From assembly GCA_944391635.1 (NCBI GenBank), contig CALXUL010000328.1, forward strand, positions 1-12,607: a stretch of DNA of 12,607 nt, read 5' to 3'. The notes below the pieces were generated by a model, which worked only from the letters and a program-made list of their open reading frames with translations, did no database searches and was not told where the DNA came from. This stretch comes from an uncultured Clostridia bacterium. GTDB taxonomy: Bacteria > Bacillota > Clostridia > UBA1381. Below, in pieces: positions 1 through 6,587 of the stretch. Within the stretch, counting starts at the first letter, position 1. Each line of letters begins with the position of its first letter. A program made the translations under genes and the position numbers.

Positions 1-322
1 GGTACAGGTACTGCATTGTCGCGCTGACAATTTCCGCGCCATTCATTGTAAGAATTTTGCTCTCTTTATACAGCCTGCCGTTCACATACTCACGCTCTGT
101 CGTGCCGACCATTCCGTTTCCGTAGTCAAGCTCCGTCTTTTCCGGCTGCCCCTCTGCATTATATGTGTATTCCGCCGTGCCGTTGCTCTTTACGCAGCTC
201 TTAAGCCTGTTGAGCCTGTCCCACGTGTAGGTCGCTCCCTTATAGCTCTTCACGTTGCCGTAGCTGTCGTAGGTTATGCTCTGCCGCCTTTTACGTCGAA
301 TTATTGCTATACGTTCCTGTAT
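1..322 (-). pseudogene. Partial Rhs/YD-repeat core fragment without a start, third cassette, runs off left edge
   Basis: Read on the minus strand from about 287 to 1, this encodes YD-repeat sequence such as SITYDSYGNVKSYKGATYTW and TERE-YVNGRLY. It aligns by eye with the full-length Rhs protein of this window at about residues 1045-1140 (KSITYDESGNPLSYKGGALTW, ELTYAEGRLY), with roughly half of the residues identical. The frame opens after a TAA at 323-325 and has no ATG, GTG or TTG near its beginning, so it cannot be translated as an ordinary gene from here. Rhs similarity starts abruptly near 287. The 35 bases before it belong to a promoter region (327-355). This looks like the 5' side of another orphan Rhs module, whose variable tip and immunity gene would lie beyond the left edge. 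Rhs identity is sure; orphan status is inferred from position and the missing start. Confidence 0.8.
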
Positions 323-326
323 TTAC

Positions 327-355
327 ATTATAACTCCTTTCCGTTGCGCTGTCAA
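327..355 (-). promoter_or_regulatory. Consensus sigma-A promoter at the head of the third cassette
   Basis: On the minus strand TTGACA (350-355) and TATAAT (327-332) are separated by exactly 17 bases, a perfect match to the housekeeping consensus. The -35 box begins 21 bases after the terminator hairpin at 377-404. Transcription would start near 320 and run left into the Rhs fragment. An AAGGAG lies inside the spacer, but the ATG after it (TAATGTAA) is followed at once by a stop, so it opens no gene. Confidence 0.7.
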
Positions 356-376
356 TAACAGTTTTCATATAGAACA

Positions 377-404
377 GCCGCCCGCGCAAAACTGCGCGGG
401 CGGC
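377..404 (-). terminator. Intrinsic terminator-like hairpin after the orphan immunity gene
   Basis: An 11-bp GC-only stem (377-387 with 394-404) closes a 6-base loop. It starts 10 bases after the stop of the small membrane ORF (415-780). The minus-strand sequence after the stem is only moderately T rich (TGTTCTAT), so termination strength is uncertain. The stem is very stable and marks a clear transcription boundary just ahead of the promoter at 327-355. Confidence 0.7.
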
Positions 405-414
405 CTTCTTCTAA

Positions 415-780
415 TCAGTACACTACAACAGCTGCTATAAAAAAACCTACAATTAATACTGATGCCAAAAGACAACATAATCTAAGCACACGTTTGCCTT
501 CAAGCAACTGTTTATCACCATTTATTCGTGCACCTGTAAGATATCCAGTAAAAAGAAAACAAGGAGTTCCTGTTATTCCTGCGCCAAAATAGCCTACTCT
601 AGCAATACCTAAGCTATCATTATCTATCCCCCATATTAGAGAAACAAAATCTAATGTAACTTCACCTGATTCAATCCACAACAGAGCATAAAAGAATAAT
701 ATACAAATTATTGCGCCAACAATAAAATATATCACCCAGCCTGCTGTCATTTTAAACTTTTTGCCGTCGCAGGGCCCCAA
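415..780 (-). CDS. Small three-helix membrane protein, candidate immunity protein of the orphan Rhs tip
   Basis: A 121-residue hydrophobic protein with three likely membrane helices (about residues 12-35, 62-84 and 98-120). I recognise no family. It directly follows the orphan Rhs tip (841-1467), the usual place for a cognate immunity gene, and a membrane immunity protein would suit a membrane-active toxin; that role is inferred from position. The start is unclear. TTG at 780 gives 121 residues with no good ribosome site, and ATG at 748-750 gives 111 with only a weak one. The frame stays open and gene-like up to 837, adding KKIFSKIKWFVWEFFHNS. There, GGAGG (847-851) sits 9 bases before an ATC codon (835-837) exactly where an ATG would be expected. 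The gene may therefore have lost its start codon, or may begin at a rare codon. Confidence 0.6.
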   Translation of the reverse strand: MGPCDGKKFKMTAGWVIYFIVGAIICILFFYALLWIESGEVTLDFVSLIWGIDNDSLGIARVGYFGAGITGTPCFLFTGYLTGARINGDKQLLEGKRVLRLCCLLASVLIVGFFIAAVVVY

Positions 781-840
781 TGAATTGTGGAAAAACTCCC
801 ATACGAACCACTTTATTTTACTGAATATCTTTTTGATTTT

Positions 841-1467
841 TTATTTCCTCCAAAAAATCAACTTGTTTAATCCGCCTAATAAAAATACAAATATAGATTG
901 TATACCTGAATTTACAGATTCTTCACCAATGTTATATAACAATGTTTGCAGGGTTATTTCTGTTGCCTCCTTTAACAGAGGCTTTAAAACAGATTTTCCT
1001 GCATTCCTTAAGCCTATAACTGCTGGGCCGGCAGCCGACAACACCAGTGATATTGTCATGTTGGTTGCCGTATCATTTATTATTTCCAACGGCGACCTGT
1101 TCTCTTTGCCGGTAATCAGATTTAACCCTAAAGTTACTGTATCTGCCGCCAACGAACCAATTGCCGCACCGGCAAACACATTGCCTGTAAGCGCAGTAGC
1201 CGCGCCTCCTACGGCCCCGCCTATTGTAGCACTCAGATAATCTTGCCACGTACCAAGTTCACCTGATAGTATATCGCTTACCAACTGACCAATAAGTCCT
1301 GCAAAAAAGCCAATACCGGCGCCAATTAAAACTTGAATATAAGTGCCCGTGGGATCAACATACATCACAGGGTTATTCAGGCAATAGGCGTACAGGTTAA
1401 GGCCGTTTAGTGATTCCGGGTCAAGGTAGTTTATGCTGTCCGGCGAGATAAAGCTGCCCGTGAAGCC
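841..1467 (-). pseudogene. Orphan Rhs C-terminal module: end of Rhs core plus variable hydrophobic tip, no start codon
   Basis: The frame opens after an in-frame TAA (1468-1470). It first encodes the end of an Rhs core (SFISPDSINYLDPESLNGLN, AYCLNNPVMYVDPTG), nearly identical to residues 1227-1263 of the full-length Rhs here. A tip of about 165 residues unrelated in detail follows: a hydrophobic helix (VLIGAGIGFFAGLIGQLV), an SGEL-W motif, a glycine-rich stretch (IGGAVGGAATALTGNVFAGA), then mixed helices ending in LIFWRK. No enzymatic toxin motif is recognisable. There is no ribosome site before the first ATG (1366-1368), which lies inside the core motif, so independent translation is unlikely. 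Orphan rhs tips downstream of a complete rhs gene are known, and are thought to be silent until recombined onto the core. The tip resembles glycine-rich membrane segments seen ahead of toxin domains in Firmicutes Rhs proteins, and could be pore-forming (inference). Confidence 0.82.
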
Positions 1468-1470
1468 TTA

Positions 1471-1525
1471 GTCACTATAATTATACACCACATTGTACGA
1501 CCCGTCAATGACCTTGCGCAATTTT
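1471..1525. repeat. 55-bp exact direct repeat, orphan copy
   Basis: All 55 bases match 3888-3942 inside the full-length rhs gene, with mismatches immediately at both ends (1470 versus 3887; 1526 versus 3943). In the minus-strand rhs frame it encodes LRKVIDGSYNVVYNYSD. Here it is followed directly by TAA and then the Rhs core end in the same frame, as if about 1.2 kb of core had been deleted. It carries the promoter at 1480-1508. Confidence 0.95.
1480..1508 (-). promoter_or_regulatory. Near-consensus sigma-A promoter at the head of the orphan Rhs module
   Basis: TTGACG (1503-1508) and TATAAT (1480-1485) on the minus strand are separated by 17 bases, 11 of 12 matches to consensus. The -35 box begins 23 bases after the terminator at 1532-1559. 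A transcript starting near 1473 would cover the orphan tip and the membrane ORF at 415-780, so the immunity gene could be expressed even though the tip lacks a start. Confidence 0.65.
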
Positions 1526-1531
1526 AGCAAA

Positions 1532-1559
1532 GCACCGACGGCATTGCTGCCGTCGGTGC
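1532..1559 (-). terminator. Intrinsic terminator of the full-length rhs/immunity operon
   Basis: A perfect 12-bp GC-rich stem (1532-1543 with 1548-1559) has a 4-base loop. It lies 7 bases after the TAG of the 178-residue membrane protein. On the minus strand the stem is followed by TTTGCTAAAATT, a modest U tract. Confidence 0.8.
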
Positions 1560-1566
1560 CGCCACT

Positions 1567-2103
1567 CTACTTCTCTTTACATGTTCTTTCAGTTTTCTCT
1601 GCTTTCAGCAATACAACATCATCACATGACGCTGAATACACTATTCGACATTCTTTATCTATGTAATTTCTTAATATTGCGTATTTTTTACTTACCATTA
1701 ATACCTTCTTATTACCATAAGTGAAGCGTACGCCTATCTTACTTCTCTTACGAGTCATAAAAAGGGAATCAGATCCAACTTCGAATACGAGCACTTTCCT
1801 TAATATTGCATCTTCTGCTTTTATGCACTTTAGAATACTCACCTTTATTACATTATTCTCATACAACTTTAATGCAATAAAATATAACGCAATAATAAGG
1901 AATAACACATCTAATATTACTAAGCCATAAATCGATTCAAAATCTTTGCCATCTTCGCCAGATAAAATTTTTACAATAAGCAGTATTAATATAACCAAAA
2001 ATAATACACAATATATACTAATTAAACTATAATAAAAAGCCTTAGAATATTTTATACCCTTTTTAAAGCTGAATATAGTTTCTTCATAATCAACATTTAC
2101 CAT
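1567..2103 (-). CDS. Two-helix membrane protein overlapping rhs, likely immunity protein
   Basis: A 178-residue protein with a short polar N-terminus, two strong membrane helices (about residues 23-46 and 58-81) and a cytosol-type, lysine-rich C-terminal half of about 95 residues. I do not recognise its family. Its ATG (2101-2103) overlaps the rhs stop in the string ATGGTAA, so the two genes share 7 bases and are probably translationally coupled, and a terminator follows 7 bases after its TAG. This is the standard position of a cognate immunity gene in Rhs and other polymorphic toxin loci, and a membrane immunity protein fits the hydrophobic toxin tip. The gene is very AT rich (13 G/C in the 60 bases 1861-1920, against 40 in 2821-2880 of the rhs core), which fits import as a toxin/immunity unit. 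That it is a gene is near certain; the immunity role is inferred. Confidence 0.85.
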   Translation of the reverse strand: MVNVDYEETIFSFKKGIKYSKAFYYSLISIYCVLFLVILILLIVKILSGEDGKDFESIYGLVILDVLFLIIALYFIALKLYENNVIKVSILKCIKAEDAILRKVLVFEVGSDSLFMTRKRSKIGVRFTYGNKKVLMVSKKYAILRNYIDKECRIVYSASCDDVVLLKAEKTERTCKEK

Positions 2104-5100
2104 ATATATTTTACAATATCTAAAATCGTTGATATTAATGTTGAATCAAAATTGTTCTTTATACGTTCCGCAATATTATCTTGCTTACCAAACAACTGAT
2201 TCACATGCTTATCCAAAAATACGCCGGAAGCAAATCCCGTTGCTGTTTCTACAGTTTTACCTATTACGGTCGACATATTACCAAAACCGAAAACAGAACC
2301 TACTTGTAATCCGCCTATTCGCATGTAGTCTAACGCATTACCAAATGCACCACCAAATGAGGAAGCTATTTTTCCTATGCCGCCTGTTATTACACCTGTT
2401 ATGGCGCCAACACCAATATCAATACCAAATTGCCCCCAATCCAACTCTCCGCTTGTTGCCTGTGTAGCCAATGATAGCCCTGCTCCCATTGCCGCTCCTA
2501 CTAAAGCAGCCGCAACCACCCCACCGATCAAGACAGTCGTTACTGCTGCGCCAATAACAAGCCCTACCACAATCAATCCGCCAATCAACCATTCCCACCA
2601 TGCGGTAGTGCCGTATGGATCGGAATACATCACCGGGTTATTAAGGCAGTAAGCATATAAGTTAAGGCCGTTCAGCGTTTCCGGGTCAAGGTAGTTTACG
2701 CTGTCCGGCGAGATAAACCTGCCGACTTCAGGGTCATACCAGCGTGTATTTAAGTAATATAATCCCGCTTCGCCGTCCCAATAATACCCGCGGTAACGGA
2801 AGGGGTTGGCGCTCATTACGCCGCTGCCGCTCACGCTGCAGTTGCCCCACGCGTCGTATGTGTATCTGCCCGCCTCGTTGCCGTCTTCGTCCACTATAGC
2901 TATTATGTCGCCCTGCAGATTCTTACGGTAATAATACACCTCGCCGTTGTATATAAGGCCTATTACTTCCTCGCCGCAATACAGGTATTCGGTTTGTGTT
3001 TCGCTTATTACGTCGCCGCTTACATTTGTAAGTTTTACCGTCTGCCTGTACAGCCGCCCTTCCGCATACGTCAGCTCTTTTGTGCCTACGTAGCCAAAAC
3101 TTATCAACGCCACCGCCTTTACCGGCTTGCCGTCTTGCGCATACGTATATTCTATATATGCCGTGCTGTTTCGGCTGCTTTTTAACCTGTTGCGTTCGTC
3201 CCACGTAAGCGCGCCGCCTTTATAGCTGAGCGGATTACCGCTTTCGTCGTATGTTATGCTCTTGCCGTTCCACGACGTCAGTTTATCCTTCCAGCCGGCG
3301 TCGCCGTATACGTAGTTTATTGTTTGGATCGGCGCTTTAAGCGTGCCCGTCGTATACGCATAGACCTTTTTTGCCGTTATGTTGCCGCCCGCGTCGTAGC
3401 TGTAGGTATAGCTACCGTTCAAAGCGGCGTTGTCTTCGCGCACAAGCCTGTTCAACGCGTCGTACGTATACTTTACGTTCTCTTTGCCCGTTATTCGCGT
3501 GATATTACCGCACGAATCGTAGCTGTAATTGCTGACCGCGCCGTCGCCGTACGTTATTTTGCTCACCTGCGTTATATCCGCGTTGCCGTAGCTGTATTGC
3601 TCATTTATTACGGGGTCTGCCGAACTTCCGGTCAACACGCCTTTGCTTTGGCTTATCACCCTGCCCAGATCGTCGTACGTAAGTCCGCCTATGCATAACT
3701 TGCCGCCCGCCGACACAAAATACGTCGTCAGCCTGTCGCCGTTATATGCATCGCCACTCCCGTATATATACGTCGTGGTATACGTCCTTCCGCCTGCCTT
3801 TACCCTTTCCGTTTCTATTCTGCCATACAGGTCGCGCTCCGCCGCGTATTCGTTTCCGTTACTGTACTCTATCCCGCTTATTTCCCCGTCACTATAATTA
3901 TACACCACATTGTACGACCCGTCAATGACCTTGCGCAATTTTGCGGTGGAGTAAGTTGTACGTCTTTCAAAGTTGCTTGCGGTAACGCCGCTCATGCTTT
4001 CGCTCTCCGCGCCGTAACAATAGCAGCGCTGTCCGCCCGACGACCACACTTCCTTTACCGCCCTGCCGTACCTGTCGTAATACTGTGTGACGTTTTGCGC
4101 AGGCAGGTTATAGGTTACAAATTCGCCGTGCATTCCGTACAGAAAATTTTCCGTAGTGAAGAGATCTTCGCCGCCGATCTTAAACGCGCTTATATGCTTT
4201 TTATTGTCGTACTCTATGTCGTAGCTTGCGCCGGCATGCTCCATAGACGAGATTTTTGAACCCGCATAGCCGACCTCGTTTTTATTTTCGTAAAAGCCCG
4301 CCGTGCCTTTTTTCGTCTTCATCCTGCCAAGCGCATCGAACGTATATTCCGTGGTATTGCCGTTGCCGTCGCGCACGGATATGAGCTCGCCGCTATCATA
4401 GTCGTATGTATACAGCGTATTTTTGCCGTATTTTGTTACGGACACGGTATACTTGCCGTCTTTTACCGCAGAATATTCCACGCTCTTTTCCGCCGTGCCG
4501 CCCGTCCACGCCATCGTTTCTTTGATCGCCCTGCCATAGCCGTCATATTCATAGGCATATGAAACGCCGTTGGAATCTACGGTCTTTACGACGCGGCCAT
4601 ACACGTCGGTATAGCTTGCGCACAACCTGTTGACGGTGCCGCGCACCTGATTGTTTACCGCCTTTGCAAAATACCCGTCGGAATCGTATTCGGTATATTC
4701 AAAGGATGTCAGCGCCCTGTCAAACGATACCCGGGCGTAGTTTATTGCAGAAAACTCCCTGAGCTGTCCGTTTACGCTGACCTTTTGCCCGCCGTCTGCC
4801 AATACCGCGCCGCCGAGGTCGTTATACCATATGACAAAGCTGCCTCCCGCCGCGCGCGCCTCGTTATCTTTGCTGAGCAGCCAGTCCCTTTGCGTCATTC
4901 TTTCGCAACCGCTTACCCCGTTTAAGGTGCAATCATATATCTTGCGCCATGACTTTGTTGTACCGCCGAGCCTTTCGGTATAAACCGTTGTTCCGGCGCC
5001 GCCGTCGGTACAGGCGACATACCCGTTTTTCTTCATTACGCCCAGGCGGATATTGGAGATCGCCACGCGGGATATGCTCTCTTCCGTTTCCAATACAAAC

Positions 5101-6398
5101 TTTATACCGGAAAGGCTGCCGGTGGCAGTCAGCGCCGCCGCCTCGCTTACCACAAACGGGCCGCCGAGCGTTATCGTAAACGGCTGCGCCAGGAGCGACA
5201 CGCCCGGGGCGCTCTTTTTTTCCACCCGGACGGTGATCTTTTTGCCCATATCGGCAAGCTCATAGTTGAGCAACTGCATAGATATGGCACATTGCTCCCC
5301 CGAGTCTACCGACAGTCCCGATGAAAACGAACCCTCGACCGACTTTACGCCGCCCGCATTAGAAAATGTATATGCGGCATTGCCGCCTATCTTGCCCTGT
5401 GAATATTTGGTTGCGGCAAGATTGAGCATATATTCGCAGTAAGCATCCTTGGATTTGAACAGGCGCATGATCATTTCTTCATCGGAATCCACCTCGAAAC
5501 TTGAAATGTATTCACCGTTCAAGGCAAAAATATCGGCTGTCCTGTAAGAAACTTCCGTATTCAACCCGATGTTGTTGATATGCGCGATCACCGTATAATA
5601 ACTGTTGTACGACAGCTGCCGCTTTTTATAGTTTACGCCGTTGATAACCTCTGTAACGCTTGTGGCTTTACAGCCGGAATCATATGTGAACTTTACACCC
5701 TCCCCGCCCGACGCCGTTGCGGTTTCAAGCAGGGCCTTTCCGCCTTTGTTTATAAAGGTATACGTATGTATGCCGCCGTCTTTATCCGTGATGAGAGTGT
5801 TCCCGTTTTTGCTCTCTATTTTTACGCAGGAGCCGTCGGGTAAACTTACGGCGGCGAAATTATTGCCGTAGCTTACGGTCATCTGCCTGCCCATACCGTC
5901 TTCAATGGCGGTGATTTTACCGCCTTGATAGGTGAGCTCTATACTTGCGGCGCTGTCGCCTTTGCACTCTTCTATTTTTTTCAGGCAGCCGCTTTCGTCA
6001 AAATACAAAGCGTTGTTGCGGTCATCCGTAATTTTGACAATGCCGTTTTCGGCCTTCAGCAAAAGCCCGGTATGTGCCGAATCGTAGTAGAGCGAATCGG
6101 TCAGCCTTTTAAATGTATGGCTGTGCCCTTTGGCGTCTGCATACGTGTATGTATTGCCGTTCTTAACTATTTTTTGATGGAAGTTGAACTTCCAACCCGC
6201 AGGCAAACCGAGGGCGATGCCCTCTTCGCAGAAAGGGTTGTAAACAAAATACATTGACGCCGGTAAAAGGCTGCCGCCAAGGTCAGCGATTCTTTTTATA
6301 AAATCCTGCCTGCCCGTATAGGTGTTTACGCTGTATTCCCCGCCTTCGCCTATCTGTGCCGTTAGATAATTTTGATTGTGATCTGCCGTGTTTGTCAT
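2097..6398 (-). CDS. Full-length Rhs/YD-repeat polymorphic toxin with hydrophobic glycine-rich C-terminal tip
   Basis: A 1433-residue Rhs-family protein. The N-terminus (MTNTADHNQN) shows no signal peptide, PAAR or membrane helix. Residues about 20-290 are beta-rich and YD-like (YTGRQDF, LTYQGGKITAIEDGMGRQM). Residues about 300-465 lack YD repeats and may form a separate beta-sandwich. Dense YD repeats run from about 560 to 1180 (YEYDGYGR, YTYDYDSG, YTFDALGRM, YSYDAGGNITAK). The core closes with the conserved GLYYLNTRWYDPEVGRFISP and NPVMYSDPYG near residue 1260. In this family such cores form a shell that encloses the variable tip. The 170-residue tip begins with a long hydrophobic helix (EWLIGGLIVVGLVIGAAV), then an SGEL-W motif and glycine-rich segments; no nuclease or ADP-ribosyltransferase motif is visible. 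TGAGG lies 7 bases before the ATG. How it is exported is not evident. Confidence 0.95.
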   Translation of the reverse strand: MTNTADHNQNYLTAQIGEGGEYSVNTYTGRQDFIKRIADLGGSLLPASMYFVYNPFCEEGIALGLPAGWKFNFHQKIVKNGNTYTYADAKGHSHTFKRLTDSLYYDSAHTGLLLKAENGIVKITDDRNNALYFDESGCLKKIEECKGDSAASIELTYQGGKITAIEDGMGRQMTVSYGNNFAAVSLPDGSCVKIESKNGNTLITDKDGGIHTYTFINKGGKALLETATASGGEGVKFTYDSGCKATSVTEVINGVNYKKRQLSYNSYYTVIAHINNIGLNTEVSYRTADIFALNGEYISSFEVDSDEEMIMRLFKSKDAYCEYMLNLAATKYSQGKIGGNAAYTFSNAGGVKSVEGSFSSGLSVDSGEQCAISMQLLNYELADMGKKITVRVEKKSAPGVSLLAQPFTITLGGPFVVSEAAALTATGSLSGIKFVLETEESISRVAISNIRLGVMKKNGYVACTDGGAGTTVYTERLGGTTKSWRKIYDCTLNGVSGCERMTQRDWLLSKDNEARAAGGSFVIWYNDLGGAVLADGGQKVSVNGQLREFSAINYARVSFDRALTSFEYTEYDSDGYFAKAVNNQVRGTVNRLCASYTDVYGRVVKTVDSNGVSYAYEYDGYGRAIKETMAWTGGTAEKSVEYSAVKDGKYTVSVTKYGKNTLYTYDYDSGELISVRDGNGNTTEYTFDALGRMKTKKGTAGFYENKNEVGYAGSKISSMEHAGASYDIEYDNKKHISAFKIGGEDLFTTENFLYGMHGEFVTYNLPAQNVTQYYDRYGRAVKEVWSSGGQRCYCYGAESESMSGVTASNFERRTTYSTAKLRKVIDGSYNVVYNYSDGEISGIEYSNGNEYAAERDLYGRIETERVKAGGRTYTTTYIYGSGDAYNGDRLTTYFVSAGGKLCIGGLTYDDLGRVISQSKGVLTGSSADPVINEQYSYGNADITQVSKITYGDGAVSNYSYDSCGNITRITGKENVKYTYDALNRLVREDNAALNGSYTYSYDAGGNITAKKVYAYTTGTLKAPIQTINYVYGDAGWKDKLTSWNGKSITYDESGNPLSYKGGALTWDERNRLKSSRNSTAYIEYTYAQDGKPVKAVALISFGYVGTKELTYAEGRLYRQTVKLTNVSGDVISETQTEYLYCGEEVIGLIYNGEVYYYRKNLQGDIIAIVDEDGNEAGRYTYDAWGNCSVSGSGVMSANPFRYRGYYWDGEAGLYYLNTRWYDPEVGRFISPDSVNYLDPETLNGLNLYAYCLNNPVMYSDPYGTTAWWEWLIGGLIVVGLVIGAAVTTVLIGGVVAAALVGAAMGAGLSLATQATSGELDWGQFGIDIGVGAITGVITGGIGKIASSFGGAFGNALDYMRIGGLQVGSVFGFGNMSTVIGKTVETATGFASGVFLDKHVNQLFGKQDNIAERIKNNFDSTLISTILDIVKYIW
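2617..2727. repeat. Rhs core-end homology block in the full-length gene (partner of 1352-1462)
   Basis: This encodes the last conserved core residues, SPDSVNYLDPETLNGLNLYA through MYSDP. It matches 1352-1462 of the orphan module with about 12-15 scattered mismatches by eye, including uninterrupted runs such as CCGGGTCAAGGTAGTTTA. It lies directly before the divergent tips in both copies, so crossing over here would exchange tip and immunity gene in frame. Confidence 0.8.
3888..3942. repeat. 55-bp exact direct repeat, copy inside the full-length rhs gene
   Basis: Identical to 1471-1525 over all 55 bases. In the rhs frame it encodes LRKVIDGSYNVVYNYSD (about residues 819-836), and the reading continues into GEISGIEYSNGNEY. 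Confidence 0.95.
3897..3925 (-). promoter_or_regulatory. Possible intragenic promoter within rhs, sense direction
   Basis: The codons for IDGSYNVVYN spell TTGACG (3920-3925), a 17-base gap and TATAAT (3897-3902). It is identical to the promoter ahead of the orphan module. If active, it would give a shorter transcript ending at the same terminator and carrying the rhs 3' part and the immunity gene. It is equally possible that this is a chance match constrained by coding. Confidence 0.4.
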
Positions 6399-6448
6399 GT
6401 TTTTACCTCACTGAATTGATATTACTTGTTCGCGCAAACAAATATTTC

Positions 6449-6477
6449 ATTTTATTTTAAACGGTAAAATATGACAA
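6449..6477 (-). promoter_or_regulatory. Promoter of the full-length rhs gene
   Basis: On the minus strand TTGTCA (6472-6477) and TAAAAT (6449-6454) are 17 bases apart in an AT-rich stretch. The start site would be near 6442, giving a 5' leader of about 43 bases that contains the TGAGG ribosome site at 6406-6410. It is the only well-placed promoter I see in the 268 bases between rhs and the GH3 gene. Confidence 0.6.
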
Positions 6478-6481
6478 ATCT

Positions 6482-6529
6482 TTCACATTTAAAATATTTT
6501 TTCGGCTTTATTAAAAAAATAAATGTGAA
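6482..6529. promoter_or_regulatory. 10-bp inverted repeat upstream of the rhs -35 box
   Basis: TTCACATTTA (6482-6491) and TAAATGTGAA (6520-6529) form a perfect 10-bp inverted repeat around a 28-base AT-rich spacer. The inner edge lies 4 bases upstream of the -35 box. The half-sites contain the GTGA/TCAC core typical of helix-turn-helix regulator sites, so this could be an activator or looping-repressor site. No regulator gene is in the window. Confidence 0.4.
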
Positions 6530-6587
6530 TTTTACAAACGGAAAAATTACCTCCGCACAATGCCGCCGTCCGTTATATTATCCCCTT

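Noticed and set aside
761..1240. Plus-strand frame of 159 codons opposite the orphan tip and its partner
   Set aside because: It spans the antisense of two clear minus-strand frames and has no ribosome site; its apparent protein is the complement of glycine-rich tip codons.
1366..1368. ATG in MMYVDPTG as a true start of the orphan tip
   Set aside because: It lies within the conserved Rhs core motif NPVMY-DP-G, has no ribosome site, and the upstream codons still encode Rhs core back to 1467.
2800..5000. Short repeated motifs suggestive of a CRISPR or tandem-repeat array
   Set aside because: The repetition comes from YD-repeat codons in one open frame. There are no identical repeats with unique spacers.
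2923..5871. Many plus- and minus-strand frames of 60-124 codons inside rhs (for example 3324-3698, 5580-5843, 2923-3204)
   Set aside because: They are alternative-frame readings of the YD-repeat coding sequence with low-complexity composition and no start signals.
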